Shown: positions 17,717-25,815 of the stretch, in pieces
Numbering within the stretch: the first letter of the stretch is position 1
Layout of the letters: the number at the start of each line of letters is the position of its first letter
DNA from: Maribacter sp.
GTDB taxonomy: Bacteria > Bacteroidota > Bacteroidia > Flavobacteriales > Flavobacteriaceae
Assembly: GCA_011050675.1 (NCBI GenBank)
Contig: DRFI01000020.1
Coordinates: forward strand, 496,001-560,000
Direction of reading: 5' to 3'
DNA: 64,000 bases
Notes under the pieces: model-generated
What the model saw: only the letters and a program-made list of their open reading frames with translations
Databases searched by the model: none
What the model was told of the DNA's origin: nothing
Position numbers and translations under genes: made by a program

Positions 17717-19210
17717 CTACAACTCCTCGTCTTCCCATCCTTTGGATCGCTCTACCGCTTTTTGCCACTTTTTATATAGACGTTTTCTTTTTACCCTATC
17801 AAATGTTGGTTTAAAAATTCGGTCCATTGGTCGGCTTTCATCAATATCCGATTGCTTCCAAAAACCTACTTGTATTCCTGCAAGAAAAGCAGCGCCCATG
17901 GCTGTAGATTCAATAATCTCTGGGCGATGAACTTCAGAATCCAAAATATCAGCCTGAAATTGCATTAAATGATTATTGGCACATGCACCACCATCTACAC
18001 GAAGGTTTTTAAGTTGAATACCAGAGTCATCTTCCATTGCCTTTAAAATATCTTTGGTCTGGTATGCCAGTGCTTCTAAAGTTGCCTTTGCTAAATGTGC
18101 CTTACCTGTATCCCTAGTTAATCCAAAAATAGCTCCTCTAGCATACATATCCCAATAGGGTGCTCCTAAGCCTGCAAATGCAGGAACTACGTAGACAGGA
18201 TTCTCACCTTCAATAGAATTAGCCAACTCTTCGGTTTCATTTGCATCTTCTATAAGCTCTAAACCATCCCTTAACCATTGTATTGCTGCCCCTGCAATGA
18301 AAATACTGCCTTCTAAAGCGTAATTAACCTTACCATCTAAACCGTAAGCAATGGTAGTTAAAAGTCCGTTTTTTGAAAACTGAGGTTTTTCTCCTGTATT
18401 CATCAACATAAAACAGCCTGTTCCATATGTGTTTTTTGCAGAGCCTTTTTTAAAACAAGCTTGACCAAAAAGAGCTGCTTGTTGATCTCCGGCGATACCT
18501 GCAATAGGTATCTTTACTCCATCAATTTCATAATCGCCAAAATGAGCCGAAGATGGCTTTACTTCTGGCAACATAGATTTAGGTATCTCTAGTACCTTTA
18601 ACATTTTATCGTCCCATTTTAGATTTACAATATCGTAAATCATGGTTCTAGATGCATTGGTGTAATCGGTACAATGAATTTGATCTTTCGTCATATTCCA
18701 AACCAACCAAGTATCTATAGTGCCCATTAACAAATCGCCTGCTTGGGCTTTCTTTTTTGCGCCATCTACATTATCAAGTATCCATTTTACCTTAGTTCCA
18801 GAAAAATAGGAGTCAATAACTAAACCTGTGGTTTTCTTAACATGCTCTGTTAATCCAATTTTTTTAAGATGTTCGCAAATATTAGCCGTTCGCTTATCTT
18901 GCCAAACAATTGCATTATATACAGGCTCACCGGTATTTTTGTCCCAAACAACAGTAGTTTCTCTTTGGTTGGTAATGCCAATACCTACTATCTCTGTAGG
19001 TTTTACTTTTTCCTTTTCCAAAAGTTCTTTTAAAACTTCTAACTGTGAAGACAAAATTTCTTTTGCATCATGCTCTACCCAACCAGATTTAGGGAATATC
19101 TGCTTGAATTCTTTTTGAACCATTCCTTGAATAATTCCATCATGGTCTACCAATAAAGCTCTCGAGCTCGTTGTTCCCTGATCTAATGATACTATAAATT
19201 GCCTTGCCAT
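17717..19210 (-). CDS. glpK: Glycerol kinase
   Basis: GlpK phosphorylates glycerol to glycerol 3-phosphate. The N-terminal FGGY signature [15 protein letters not shown], the ATP-site blocks [13 protein letters not shown] and [15 protein letters not shown], and the C-terminal [19 protein letters not shown] all match. Length (497) is normal. glpD follows on the same strand. No glycerol facilitator (glpF) is present in the window, so uptake would need a distant gene or diffusion. Confidence 0.95.
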   Translation of the reverse strand: MARQFIVSLDQGTTSSRALLVDHDGIIQGMVQKEFKQIFPKSGWVEHDAKEILSSQLEVLKELLEKEKVKPTEIVGIGITNQRETTVVWDKNTGEPVYNAIVWQDKRTANICEHLKKIGLTEHVKKTTGLVIDSYFSGTKVKWILDNVDGAKKKAQAGDLLMGTIDTWLVWNMTKDQIHCTDYTNASRTMIYDIVNLKWDDKMLKVLEIPKSMLPEVKPSSAHFGDYEIDGVKIPIAGIAGDQQAALFGQACFKKGSAKNTYGTGCFMLMNTGEKPQFSKNGLLTTIAYGLDGKVNYALEGSIFIAGAAIQWLRDGLELIEDANETEELANSIEGENPVYVVPAFAGLGAPYWDMYARGAIFGLTRDTGKAHLAKATLEALAYQTKDILKAMEDDSGIQLKNLRVDGGACANNHLMQFQADILDSEVHRPEIIESTAMGAAFLAGIQVGFWKQSDIDESRPMDRIFKPTFDRVKRKRLYKKWQKAVERSKGWEDEEL

Positions 19211-19373
19211 GTGTTTTGAGTTATTTCTCTAAATATAGCAGAATTAATGCCTAATTCAAATATGAATTATTGAGGTATTGAAATCTACTTTAAAAATTGA
19301 AAAACTAACCTGAAGAAGATTTATCAGGTCAACACAAGTACTAGATATAGATAAAATAATTTTTAGGTTTAAC

Positions 19374-19730
19374 CTAGTCTATAAACTCTTTTTCCACAAA
19401 GTAAGAGACAATCGCCTCTTTCATTAAAACGGTTTGCTCTCCTGCTTTTAATGTAGGTAATTCTTCAACTACATTATAATGCGGCCAACCTTCTTCGTCG
19501 AAAAAACTGAATTCATAAAAACCGTAAGGTTCTAAAAGACGACAGATTGCAATATGCATTAAATCTAATTTATCATCTTTTTTATATTTTCTATGGTACT
19601 GACCTAATTCTTGGACTCCAACTAAATAAATAATTGCATCTAACTCCAAAGGATCTCCATCAGAAAACTTTCCAGAAAGTTTTTCCACCAAATAATCCCA
19701 TCGTTCTTTTAATTGTATATCCCTAGCCAT
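19374..19730 (-). CDS. Conserved hypothetical protein
   Basis: From the ATG at 19730 the protein is 118 residues, acidic and soluble, with no signal peptide or membrane segment. It has a motif ELDAIIYLVGVQELGQYH and a Trp/Phe-rich patch (GFYEFSFFDEEGWPHYNVV). The frame continues upstream to 19778, but those codons overlap the promoter region of the divergent cvpA-like gene, so the shorter form was chosen. I do not recognise a named family; the composition suggests a conserved Bacteroidota protein. Confidence 0.7.
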   Translation of the reverse strand: MARDIQLKERWDYLVEKLSGKFSDGDPLELDAIIYLVGVQELGQYHRKYKKDDKLDLMHIAICRLLEPYGFYEFSFFDEEGWPHYNVVEELPTLKAGEQTVLMKEAIVSYFVEKEFID

Positions 19731-19764
19731 ATAAATTCCTTGAGACTGTAGTAAGGTACAGACC

Positions 19765-19796
19765 TTGCAAAGGTACAAATCAAAGTTCTATATTTG
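19765..19796 (+). promoter_or_regulatory. Bacteroidota promoter of the CvpA-family gene
   Basis: TTG (19765-19767), a 21-base spacer and TATATTTG (19789-19796) lie 16 bases before the ATG. On the opposite strand a TACCTTTG (19775-19768) overlaps it and could serve the divergent hypothetical gene. Confidence 0.6.
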
Positions 19797-19812
19797 TTAA
19801 AACACTTTACTA

Positions 19813-20337
19813 ATGGGGCTATTAGATATTTTACTTGGATTACCCTTAATTTGGGGACTATGGAAGGGATATAAAAATGGTCTTTTTATGGAAATAGCTT
19901 CTATTGTAGCCTTGGTTGCCGGTATTTTTGGGGCAATCCATTTTTCATACATTACGGGTAATTACCTATCGGAACATTTAGACTGGGACGAAAGAAATAT
20001 GAGTATTATAGCTTTTATTATTACGTTAGTTCTCATAATTATAATCGTTAATCTCGCAGGAAAAATATTAACCAAAGTTGCCAACTTTGCAATGCTTGGC
20101 TTATTGAACAAAATTGCTGGTGGAATTTTTGGGGTTTTAAAGGTTGCTATTCTTCTTGGTGCTGCATTCATGTTTTTTGACCGAATGGACAATACATTTA
20201 GTCTAATAAAAGAAGAAACTAAACAGGAGTCTATTCTCTACCAACCTATTAAGGATATTGGAGCATTAATTTTTGATACTGTGCTAAGAAGCGAGGTATT
20301 GCCAAAAGATTCTACAGAAGAGCCTGTTACCATATAA
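19813..20337 (+). CDS. CvpA-family membrane protein
   Basis: The 174-residue protein has four membrane helices and the CvpA hallmarks: an N-terminal DILLGLPLIWGLWKGYKNGL block, then GLLNKIAGGIFGVLKVAILLG in the third to fourth helices (given here as GLLNKIAGG and IFGVLKVAILLG). CvpA is linked to colicin V export and to bile/envelope tolerance in enterobacteria; its biochemical role is unsettled. It has its own promoter and is divergent from a hypothetical gene. Confidence 0.85.
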   Translation: MGLLDILLGLPLIWGLWKGYKNGLFMEIASIVALVAGIFGAIHFSYITGNYLSEHLDWDERNMSIIAFIITLVLIIIIVNLAGKILTKVANFAMLGLLNKIAGGIFGVLKVAILLGAAFMFFDRMDNTFSLIKEETKQESILYQPIKDIGALIFDTVLRSEVLPKDSTEEPVTI

Positions 20338-20525
20338 TCGCATTGTACGCTAATCTTGCTTTTTGTGCACTTTATCGAATAAGTATTTTTGATACCACCC
20401 TGCATTTAATTTTTCAATAATATTACTCTATCGATAACCCAAATCGATTTAGGGAACTTAGAACATTCTCGTTTTTCTTACCTACTACGCTACGCCGAGA
20501 GGCTACATAATTTAAAGACACTTAT

Positions 20526-21005
20526 ATGAAAATGAGATTGCTTTATGCGGTCCCTGTCTTTTTATTACTTTTTCTTGGTTCTTGTACTAGTGAATCTATT
20601 GATGATACGCCAGTACTTGAAGCTGAAAATGTTTTAACTATAGAACAGGACCTTCTAGAAATTGTCAATGCACATCGATTAAGCTTAAATACCAATACTT
20701 TGGAATTTAGCGATGTGGCATACAAATACGCGAACCTTCATACCGACTATATGATATCTAAAGGTAGTGTTAGTCATGATAACTTTAGCTCAAGAGCATC
20801 TAAAATAAATACTGAGATAGCTGTTGAAATGGTTGCAGAGAATGTTGCCAAAGATTATCAAACTGCTGTAGAAGCTTTTGAAGGATGGTATATAAGTAGT
20901 AGTCATAAAAAAACTATGGAGGGAGACTTCACTCATACCGGCATAAGTGTTAAGAAAGATGATTTAGGCAATTATTATTTTACCCAACTATTTTACAAGC
21001 AATAA
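20526..21005 (+). CDS. CAP-domain (SCP/PR-1-like) lipoprotein, copy 1
   Basis: A 159-residue lipoprotein (lipobox LGSC, Cys20) with a single CAP domain. Visible CAP motifs are IVNAHRLSLNTNTLEFS, HTDYMISKGSVSHDNFSSRA, the MVAENVAKDY block and the C-terminal SSHKKTMEGDFTHTGISV. CAP proteins act outside the cytoplasm; bacterial members are poorly understood, with proposals ranging from lipid binding to protease activity. A paralogue lies 267 bases downstream with its own leader, so the two are likely separate transcription units from a tandem duplication. Confidence 0.85.
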   Translation: MKMRLLYAVPVFLLLFLGSCTSESIDDTPVLEAENVLTIEQDLLEIVNAHRLSLNTNTLEFSDVAYKYANLHTDYMISKGSVSHDNFSSRASKINTEIAVEMVAENVAKDYQTAVEAFEGWYISSSHKKTMEGDFTHTGISVKKDDLGNYYFTQLFYKQ

Positions 21006-21272
21006 CCAACTAGCTACACTTAATTAGAACAGAACATTTTAACCGCTGTTTAACTCATATGGGTTGACATGGTTCTTAATGCTGATAAAGTGGGAAAAAT
21101 CATACCAAATGCATTTTTTGACGATGAAATTTTACTTGTATTTTATCGATTAGGGCTGTTATTATCAATAGACGTAGCTTAACGAGTATTTGACCCTCTC
21201 TATAGATGTTTTTCTTCTTACCATTTACGTTGAGTCTATTTTTGTAACTCAATAAAAAATAGTTTCCCACTT

Positions 21273-21770
21273 ATGAAGTATACATTAACTTTCTTAGTAT
21301 TAATCGTTTCGCTATTATCATCTTGTTCAAAAAAGGAAAATTCTACAACTTACCAAGAAAACGCTCTATCAAACTATACATTAGATTCCTCTAAAGCTCA
21401 CAGCACATTAGAAGCTGCGCTTTTTGAAATGATAAATGATTACAGAGTTGATTTAGGCATGAACGCATTGGAATTTGAAAGCACTACCTATTACTATGCT
21501 AGCCTTCATACAGCTTATATGATTTCTAAAGGAAACACTAGTCATGATAATTTTACAATACGTGCGGAGAACATTGCAAAAATAACAGATGCTGTTTTTG
21601 TTGCTGAAAATGTGGCAAAAAACTACGATACCATAGAAGATGCTTTTGATAGTTGGAAAAAAAGTTCTGGGCATAGAGAAAACCTTGTAGGTGATTATGA
21701 TTACTCTGCAATCAGTATTCAGCAAAATAGTAATGGTGATTTATACTTTACACAGTTATTTTTTAGATAA
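21273..21770 (+). CDS. CAP-domain (SCP/PR-1-like) lipoprotein, copy 2
   Basis: A 165-residue paralogue of the upstream gene, with lipobox LSSC (Cys18) and the same CAP motifs in the same order: MINDYRVDLGMNALEFE, HTAYMISKGNTSHDNFTIRA, VAENVAKNYDT and SSGHRENLVGDYDYSAIS. Copy 2 keeps the HRENL form of the C-terminal motif, closer to the general CAP consensus than copy 1 (HKKTM). It is exported and membrane-anchored. A rho-independent terminator ends the unit. Confidence 0.85.
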   Translation: MKYTLTFLVLIVSLLSSCSKKENSTTYQENALSNYTLDSSKAHSTLEAALFEMINDYRVDLGMNALEFESTTYYYASLHTAYMISKGNTSHDNFTIRAENIAKITDAVFVAENVAKNYDTIEDAFDSWKKSSGHRENLVGDYDYSAISIQQNSNGDLYFTQLFFR

Positions 21771-21790
21771 TTAAATAAGAATCAATTTTT

Positions 21791-21822
21791 AAAAAAGCCT
21801 TTGTAATTCAAAGGCTTTTTTT
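21791..21822 (+). terminator. Rho-independent terminator after CAP copy 2
   Basis: AAAAAAGCCTTTG (21791-21803) pairs with CAAAGGCTTTTTT (from 21809) around a 5-base loop, giving a stem with A/T arms on both sides. It is 20 bases past the stop codon. Confidence 0.88.
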
Positions 21823-21881
21823 ATGCTTAACTTTTAGGTAAGAAATAACGGTTTATTTAACTTTCACTTAAATTCATAGAA

Positions 21882-22424
21882 ATGAGTATACAAGCCCCAT
21901 TTAATCTAACTAAATGGATAGAGGAAAACCGAGCACTACTTAAACCTCCTGTAGGAAACAAAAATCTATATAAAGATGCCGGAGATTATATTGTTATGGT
22001 CGTTGCCGGTCCAAACGCCAGAAAAGATTACCATTATAACGAAACAGAAGAGCTTTTCTATCAACTTGAAGGCGAAATAGAAGTGAACATTCAAGAAGAT
22101 GGTAAAAAAAGAACTATGCAACTGGGACCTGGAGACATGTATTTACATCCTGCCAAAGTACCCCATTCTCCTGTGCGCAAAGAAGGTTCTATTGGTTTAG
22201 TTATAGAGCGTAAACGTTCAGACATGAATGTTGATGACGGCTTATTATGGTTCTGCGATAATTGCAATCACAAATTATATGAAGCATATTTTACGCTTTA
22301 TGATATTGAAAAGGATTTCCTTTCACATTTTAAGCATTTTTACAGTTCAAAAGAATTAAGAACTTGCGATAATTGCGGCACTATTATGCCAGTAGACGAA
22401 CGTTTTATAGCTAAAGAAATATGA
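21882..22424 (+). CDS. 3-hydroxyanthranilate 3,4-dioxygenase
   Basis: This enzyme opens the ring of 3-hydroxyanthranilate in tryptophan breakdown or de novo NAD synthesis. The 180-residue cupin carries the Fe(II) ligands His51, Glu57 and His95 with substrate arginines Arg47 and Arg99. The C-terminal rubredoxin-like site is complete: CDNC (Cys125, Cys128) and CDNC (Cys162, Cys165). These positions coincide with those known for the bacterial enzyme. The DUF1304 gene overlaps its stop codon (ATGA), and an ALDH follows. No other kynurenine-pathway gene is in the window. Confidence 0.92.
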   Translation: MSIQAPFNLTKWIEENRALLKPPVGNKNLYKDAGDYIVMVVAGPNARKDYHYNETEELFYQLEGEIEVNIQEDGKKRTMQLGPGDMYLHPAKVPHSPVRKEGSIGLVIERKRSDMNVDDGLLWFCDNCNHKLYEAYFTLYDIEKDFLSHFKHFYSSKELRTCDNCGTIMPVDERFIAKEI

Positions 22425-22792
22425 TAATTACAGCCAAAATAATTACCGCACTTGTTGCGCTCATACACATATACATTCTTTGGATAGAAATGTTCTCATG
22501 GACCACTACCGGTAAAAAAGTATTTAAGAATTTCCCTAAAGATTTATTCGAGCCAACCATACAAATGGCCGCCAACCAAGGTCTTTATAACGGCTTTTTA
22601 GCAGCTGGTTTAATTTGGTCATTTTTAATAAATAGCACAGAATGGTCGGCAAACGTTGCTCTTTTCTTTTTAAGCTGTGTTACCCTTGCAGGTATTTATG
22701 GTGCTATTTCTGTAAGTAAAAAAATATTCATTATTCAAAGCATACCCGCTTTGATCGGAATAGTTTTATGGTCTATCATAAAATTTTCATAG
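22421..22792 (+). CDS. DUF1304 family membrane protein
   Basis: A 123-residue protein with four membrane helices and the DUF1304 landmarks: an N-terminal VALIHIYILWIEMFSW, then NQGLYNGFLAAGLIWSF and a final IPALIGIVLW helix. The family has no known function. It starts inside the stop codon of the 3-hydroxyanthranilate dioxygenase gene (4-base overlap), so the two are translationally coupled. Confidence 0.85.
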   Translation: MIITAKIITALVALIHIYILWIEMFSWTTTGKKVFKNFPKDLFEPTIQMAANQGLYNGFLAAGLIWSFLINSTEWSANVALFFLSCVTLAGIYGAISVSKKIFIIQSIPALIGIVLWSIIKFS

Positions 22793-22802
22793 TTTCAATT
22801 TG

Positions 22803-22835
22803 TTGTACTTGTGGATAAAATTCTTTGTATTTTTG
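22803..22835 (+). promoter_or_regulatory. Bacteroidota promoter of the ALDH7-type gene
   Basis: TTG (22803-22805), a 22-base spacer and TATTTTTG (22828-22835) fit the Bacteroidota consensus, 37 bases before the ATG. This suggests the dehydrogenase can be transcribed independently of the dioxygenase-DUF1304 pair. Confidence 0.55.
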
Positions 22836-22872
22836 TAATATATCTAACATAAATCACGTAAAAAGTTATAAA

Positions 22873-24426
22873 ATGTCAAAAATAGCAGCAGATTTCGGAA
22901 TACACGATGCTCTTAAAGCATTAGGAATTAAAGATGTCAATGAGGGAACTTCAACGGGATCCAATAATTTTTCATCCGGAGATATTATTTCATCATATTC
23001 ACCGGTAGATGGTTCTTTGATTGCAAAAGTCAAATCAACTACACAAGCAGATTATGAAAAAGTAATGTCTACTGCTACAACTACATTCAAAGAATGGAGA
23101 ACAAAACCCGCTCCTTTGCGTGGAGAAATTGTTAGACAATTTGGTGACAAATTAAGAGAACTAAAAGAGCCGCTAGGTAAACTTGTTTCTTATGAAATGG
23201 GAAAAAGCTACCAAGAAGGTTTAGGTGAAGTCCAAGAGATGATTGATATCTGTGATTTTGCAGTGGGCCTATCTCGTCAGTTGCACGGTTTAACCATGCA
23301 TTCAGAAAGACCTGGTCATAGAATGTATGAGCAATATCATTCATTAGGTGTTGTAGGTATTATTTCTGCTTTTAATTTCCCTGTAGCCGTGTGGGCATGG
23401 AATACAGCATTAGCTTGGATCTGTGGTGATGTTTGTGTTTGGAAGCCTTCAGAGAAAACGCCTTTATGTGGAATAGCATGTCAAAATATTGCTGCTGAAG
23501 TACTGAAAGCAAATAATCTTCCTGAAGGAATTTCTTGTTTGATAAACGGTGACTATACAGTAGGTGAGTTAATGACTCAAGACAATAGAATTCCTTTGGT
23601 ATCTGCTACCGGATCTATTAGAATGGGTAAAATTGTTGCTCAAGCAGTTGCTGCTCGTTTAGGTAAATCTTTATTGGAACTTGGTGGTAATAACGCAATC
23701 ATAGTAACACCTGATGCAGATTTAAAAATGACAGTTATTGGTGCCGTATTCGGTGCTGTGGGTACTGCTGGTCAACGTTGCACATCTACAAGAAGATTAA
23801 TCATTCATGATTCTATGTATGATAAAGTAAAAGAAGCAGTGGTTGCGGCATACCAACAATTAAGAATTGGGAACCCATTAGATGAAAATAATCATGTAGG
23901 TCCATTAATTGATACTGATGCTGTAGCTCAATATAACAAGGCTTTGGAAAGAGTAGTTAAAGAAGGTGGTAAATTAATTGTAGAAGGCGGAGTATTAGAA
24001 GGCGATGGTTACGAAAGTGGCTGTTATGTTAAGCCTGCTATAGCAGAAGCCAAAAACGATTTTGAAATCGTACAGCATGAAACATTTGCACCGGTACTTT
24101 ATCTTTTAAAATATTCTGGTGATGTTGAAAATGCCATAGCTATTCAAAACGGAGTAGTTCAAGGTCTTTCTTCGGCAATTATGACAAACAATCTTCGTGA
24201 GGCAGAACATTTTCTTTCTGCATGGGGTAGTGATTGTGGAATTGCAAATGTAAACATTGGTACTTCTGGTGCTGAAATTGGTGGTGCCTTTGGTGGTGAA
24301 AAAGAAACAGGTGGCGGTCGTGAAAGCGGATCTGATGCTTGGAAAGTTTATATGAGAAGACAAACAAATACCATAAATTACACCACTGAGCTACCGTTAG
24401 CACAGGGTATAAAATTTGATTTATAG
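22873..24426 (+). CDS. Aldehyde dehydrogenase, ALDH7 (aminoadipate-semialdehyde dehydrogenase) type
   Basis: From the ATG at 22873 this is a 517-residue NAD-dependent dehydrogenase. Glu269 (LELGGNNA) and the nucleophile Cys303 (GQRCTSTRR) are in place. The GQRCTSTRR form and the N-terminal block FGIHDALKALGI with SYSPVDGSLIAKV point to the ALDH7/antiquitin group, which oxidises 2-aminoadipate semialdehyde in lysine breakdown. A frame extension to 22825 lacks similarity. Although next to the 3-hydroxyanthranilate dioxygenase, it does not look like the 2-aminomuconate-semialdehyde dehydrogenase of that pathway, so the pairing may be fortuitous. Confidence 0.86.
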   Translation: MSKIAADFGIHDALKALGIKDVNEGTSTGSNNFSSGDIISSYSPVDGSLIAKVKSTTQADYEKVMSTATTTFKEWRTKPAPLRGEIVRQFGDKLRELKEPLGKLVSYEMGKSYQEGLGEVQEMIDICDFAVGLSRQLHGLTMHSERPGHRMYEQYHSLGVVGIISAFNFPVAVWAWNTALAWICGDVCVWKPSEKTPLCGIACQNIAAEVLKANNLPEGISCLINGDYTVGELMTQDNRIPLVSATGSIRMGKIVAQAVAARLGKSLLELGGNNAIIVTPDADLKMTVIGAVFGAVGTAGQRCTSTRRLIIHDSMYDKVKEAVVAAYQQLRIGNPLDENNHVGPLIDTDAVAQYNKALERVVKEGGKLIVEGGVLEGDGYESGCYVKPAIAEAKNDFEIVQHETFAPVLYLLKYSGDVENAIAIQNGVVQGLSSAIMTNNLREAEHFLSAWGSDCGIANVNIGTSGAEIGGAFGGEKETGGGRESGSDAWKVYMRRQTNTINYTTELPLAQGIKFDL

Positions 24427-24436
24427 ATAATTTCTT

Positions 24437-24548
24437 AATTTTCTTTGCATGCCGTTTACTAGGTTGCTTTTCTGCCTGCTGGTTCATTAGACCAACTACC
24501 ATGAAGTAAAGCTTGTATGCCTAATACAATAAACATGCAAAGAAAATT
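24437..24548. repeat. 15-bp perfect inverted repeat spanning 112 bp
   Basis: AATTTTCTTTGCATG at 24437-24451 is repeated as its exact complement at 24534-24548, with 82 bases between. Within the interval, TGGT and ACCA (24479-24493 region) can form a small hairpin. No T-tract follows and no target-site duplication is visible, so it is neither a simple terminator nor a clear MITE. It lies just after the ALDH stop codon. Confidence 0.6.
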
Positions 24549-24575
24549 TACAATACTTTTTATTTTTTTCTTCAT
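24459..24575 (-). CDS. Possible small membrane protein (38 residues)
   Basis: An ATG at 24575 opens a 38-codon frame on the minus strand ending at TAG (24461-24459). The peptide starts MKKKIKS and has one hydrophobic helix (IVNFLCMFIVLGIQALL) followed by a short polar tail. Positive N terminus, single helix and a polar end are typical of small membrane proteins. There is no clear promoter or ribosome-binding site, and it overlaps the 15-bp inverted repeat, so it may be chance. Confidence 0.3.
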   Translation of the reverse strand: MKKKIKSIVNFLCMFIVLGIQALLHGSWSNEPAGRKAT

Positions 24576-24697
24576 TTTCAATAGTGTAAATACCTCTGTA
24601 TTAAACTAGTGAATTCCTTTATTGGTTTCAATAAATTCTGTACGGCTTTACACAAATATTGTATAGTTGGATTATAGATTAGATAAATCTTAAGCAT

Positions 24698-24736
24698 AAA
24701 AAAATCCTGTCCACTATAAAGAAGACAGGATTTTTT
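24698..24736. terminator. Bidirectional rho-independent terminator
   Basis: A stem AAAAATCCTGTC (ending 24711) pairs with GACAGGATTTTTT (24724-24736) around a 12-base loop. A and T tracts on both arms allow use on either strand. It is about 270 bases past the ALDH gene and 360 before the HhH gene, so at least one unannotated transcript should end here. The rest of the gap, 24737-25098, is AT-rich and shows only a 7-bp inverted repeat (24810-24816 and 24869-24875) and a GTATAGTTGG direct repeat (24661 and 24877). Confidence 0.75.
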
Positions 24737-25098
24737 AACCAACTAACTCAAAACTTTACATAGTATACTCAATGCCCAAACCTTGTGGGGAGAAATATAC
24801 CGTTTAAGTATCTACGCAAAAATGCAATTAATAGTTGTTGTTCCACACACTTTTCTTATCGTCTAACACGTAGATCGTATAGTTGGTATGATATTTAACA
24901 TATCTGAATTTTAGATAATGATTGATCCTAAGGTAATTAGGTGTCAATCTTTTAACATTTTTAAGATTTTTTTAATAAATTGTGATCTAAACAATAAATA
25001 TTATTTACAAAAACAAATACCAATTGTTACTAACGCTACAGAAGAACAGTAATCACTTTAAATTAAAACATACACTAATCCTATAAATAAGTAAAATC

Positions 25099-25764
25099 AT
25101 GAATTTTGAAAATATGAATATTTGGTGCTGGATAATTCCAGCTTTAGTTGGTATTATCTGTGGTATATTAGGCTACCTAATAGGCCGCCTTTCTGGTAAA
25201 GATTCTGTAGAAGTTGTTGATAATTCAGCCGAAATATCTAATCTTAAAGCTAGTAACAACAAGTTAAAAACTGACTTATCTGATTTAAATAATCTTAAGG
25301 CTACTAACAATAAGTTAAAAGCTGACTTAGATGCTTGTAACCAAAGAGTAATTGCCGCAAGTAAGGTTGTAAAACCTGCTCCGGTCGCTCCAAATGCCCC
25401 AAGTACAAATCTTGGAGGCTCTGCCGCCTCTTTTGCCGCAGGCGCCGCTAAAAGTAGCGCATTAGCTTTTGACGGGTCTGCTGCCAAAGCTGCTTTTGGA
25501 AAAAATATTAAACAAAACGATTTAAAACTGATCGAAGGCATAGGTCCTAAAATTGAAGGCATGTTCAAAGACCATGGCATCAAAACCTGGAAAGCGCTGT
25601 CTGAAGCTAGTTTAACAGAATGCCAAAAAATATTGGATACTGGCGGAACTAGATATAAAATTCACGACCCTGCTTCTTGGCCATTACAAGCCAAAATGTG
25701 TTATGAAGGTAAATGGGCAGAACTTGTAAAATGGCAAGATGAACACAAACACGGTAAATTGTAA
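25099..25764 (+). CDS. Membrane-anchored helix-hairpin-helix protein
   Basis: A 221-residue protein in three parts. It starts with one membrane helix (IWCWIIPALVGIICGILGYLIG read as WCWIIPALVGIICG), then a coiled segment with a 13-residue repeat (NLKASNNKLKTDL and NLKATNNKLKADL), then an Ala/Pro linker (about 95-135) and a C-terminal domain. The latter has LKLIEGIGPKIEGMFKDHGI, a helix-hairpin-helix of the kind that binds DNA or acts in protein contacts. Such HhH tails occur in Bacteroidota on LapA-like proteins. Membrane anchoring of an HhH is unusual; function unknown. A terminator follows. Confidence 0.75.
   Translation: MNFENMNIWCWIIPALVGIICGILGYLIGRLSGKDSVEVVDNSAEISNLKASNNKLKTDLSDLNNLKATNNKLKADLDACNQRVIAASKVVKPAPVAPNAPSTNLGGSAASFAAGAAKSSALAFDGSAAKAAFGKNIKQNDLKLIEGIGPKIEGMFKDHGIKTWKALSEASLTECQKILDTGGTRYKIHDPASWPLQAKMCYEGKWAELVKWQDEHKHGKL
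25240..25329 (+). repeat. 39-bp direct repeat inside the HhH gene
   Basis: Bases 25240-25278 and 25291-25329 are near-identical 39-mers in the same frame, differing at a few positions. They encode the two 13-residue coiled units NLKASNNKLKTDL and NLKATNNKLKADL. Confidence 0.85.
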
Positions 25765-25780
25765 TTTACCGTTTAAAGCA

Positions 25781-25813
25781 AAAAAGCCCAATCATTACTG
25801 ATTGGGTTTTTTT
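25781..25813. terminator. Bidirectional rho-independent terminator between convergent genes
   Basis: AAAAAGCCCAAT (25781-25792) pairs with ATTGGGTTTTTTT (25801-25813) around an 8-base loop. It lies between the HhH gene and the convergent acyl-ACP desaturase gene and can serve both. Confidence 0.92.
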
Positions 25814-25815
25814 AT

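Noticed and set aside
21069-21182. 37-codon frame with an ATG between the two CAP genes
   Set aside because: Composition is unremarkable, there is no promoter or ribosome-binding site, and it lies in the leader of the second CAP gene; more likely chance.
25173-25583. 136-codon frame on the minus strand opposite the HhH gene
   Set aside because: Leu/Ala/Ser-rich complement of the coiled and Ala-rich segment; no promoter or family match.
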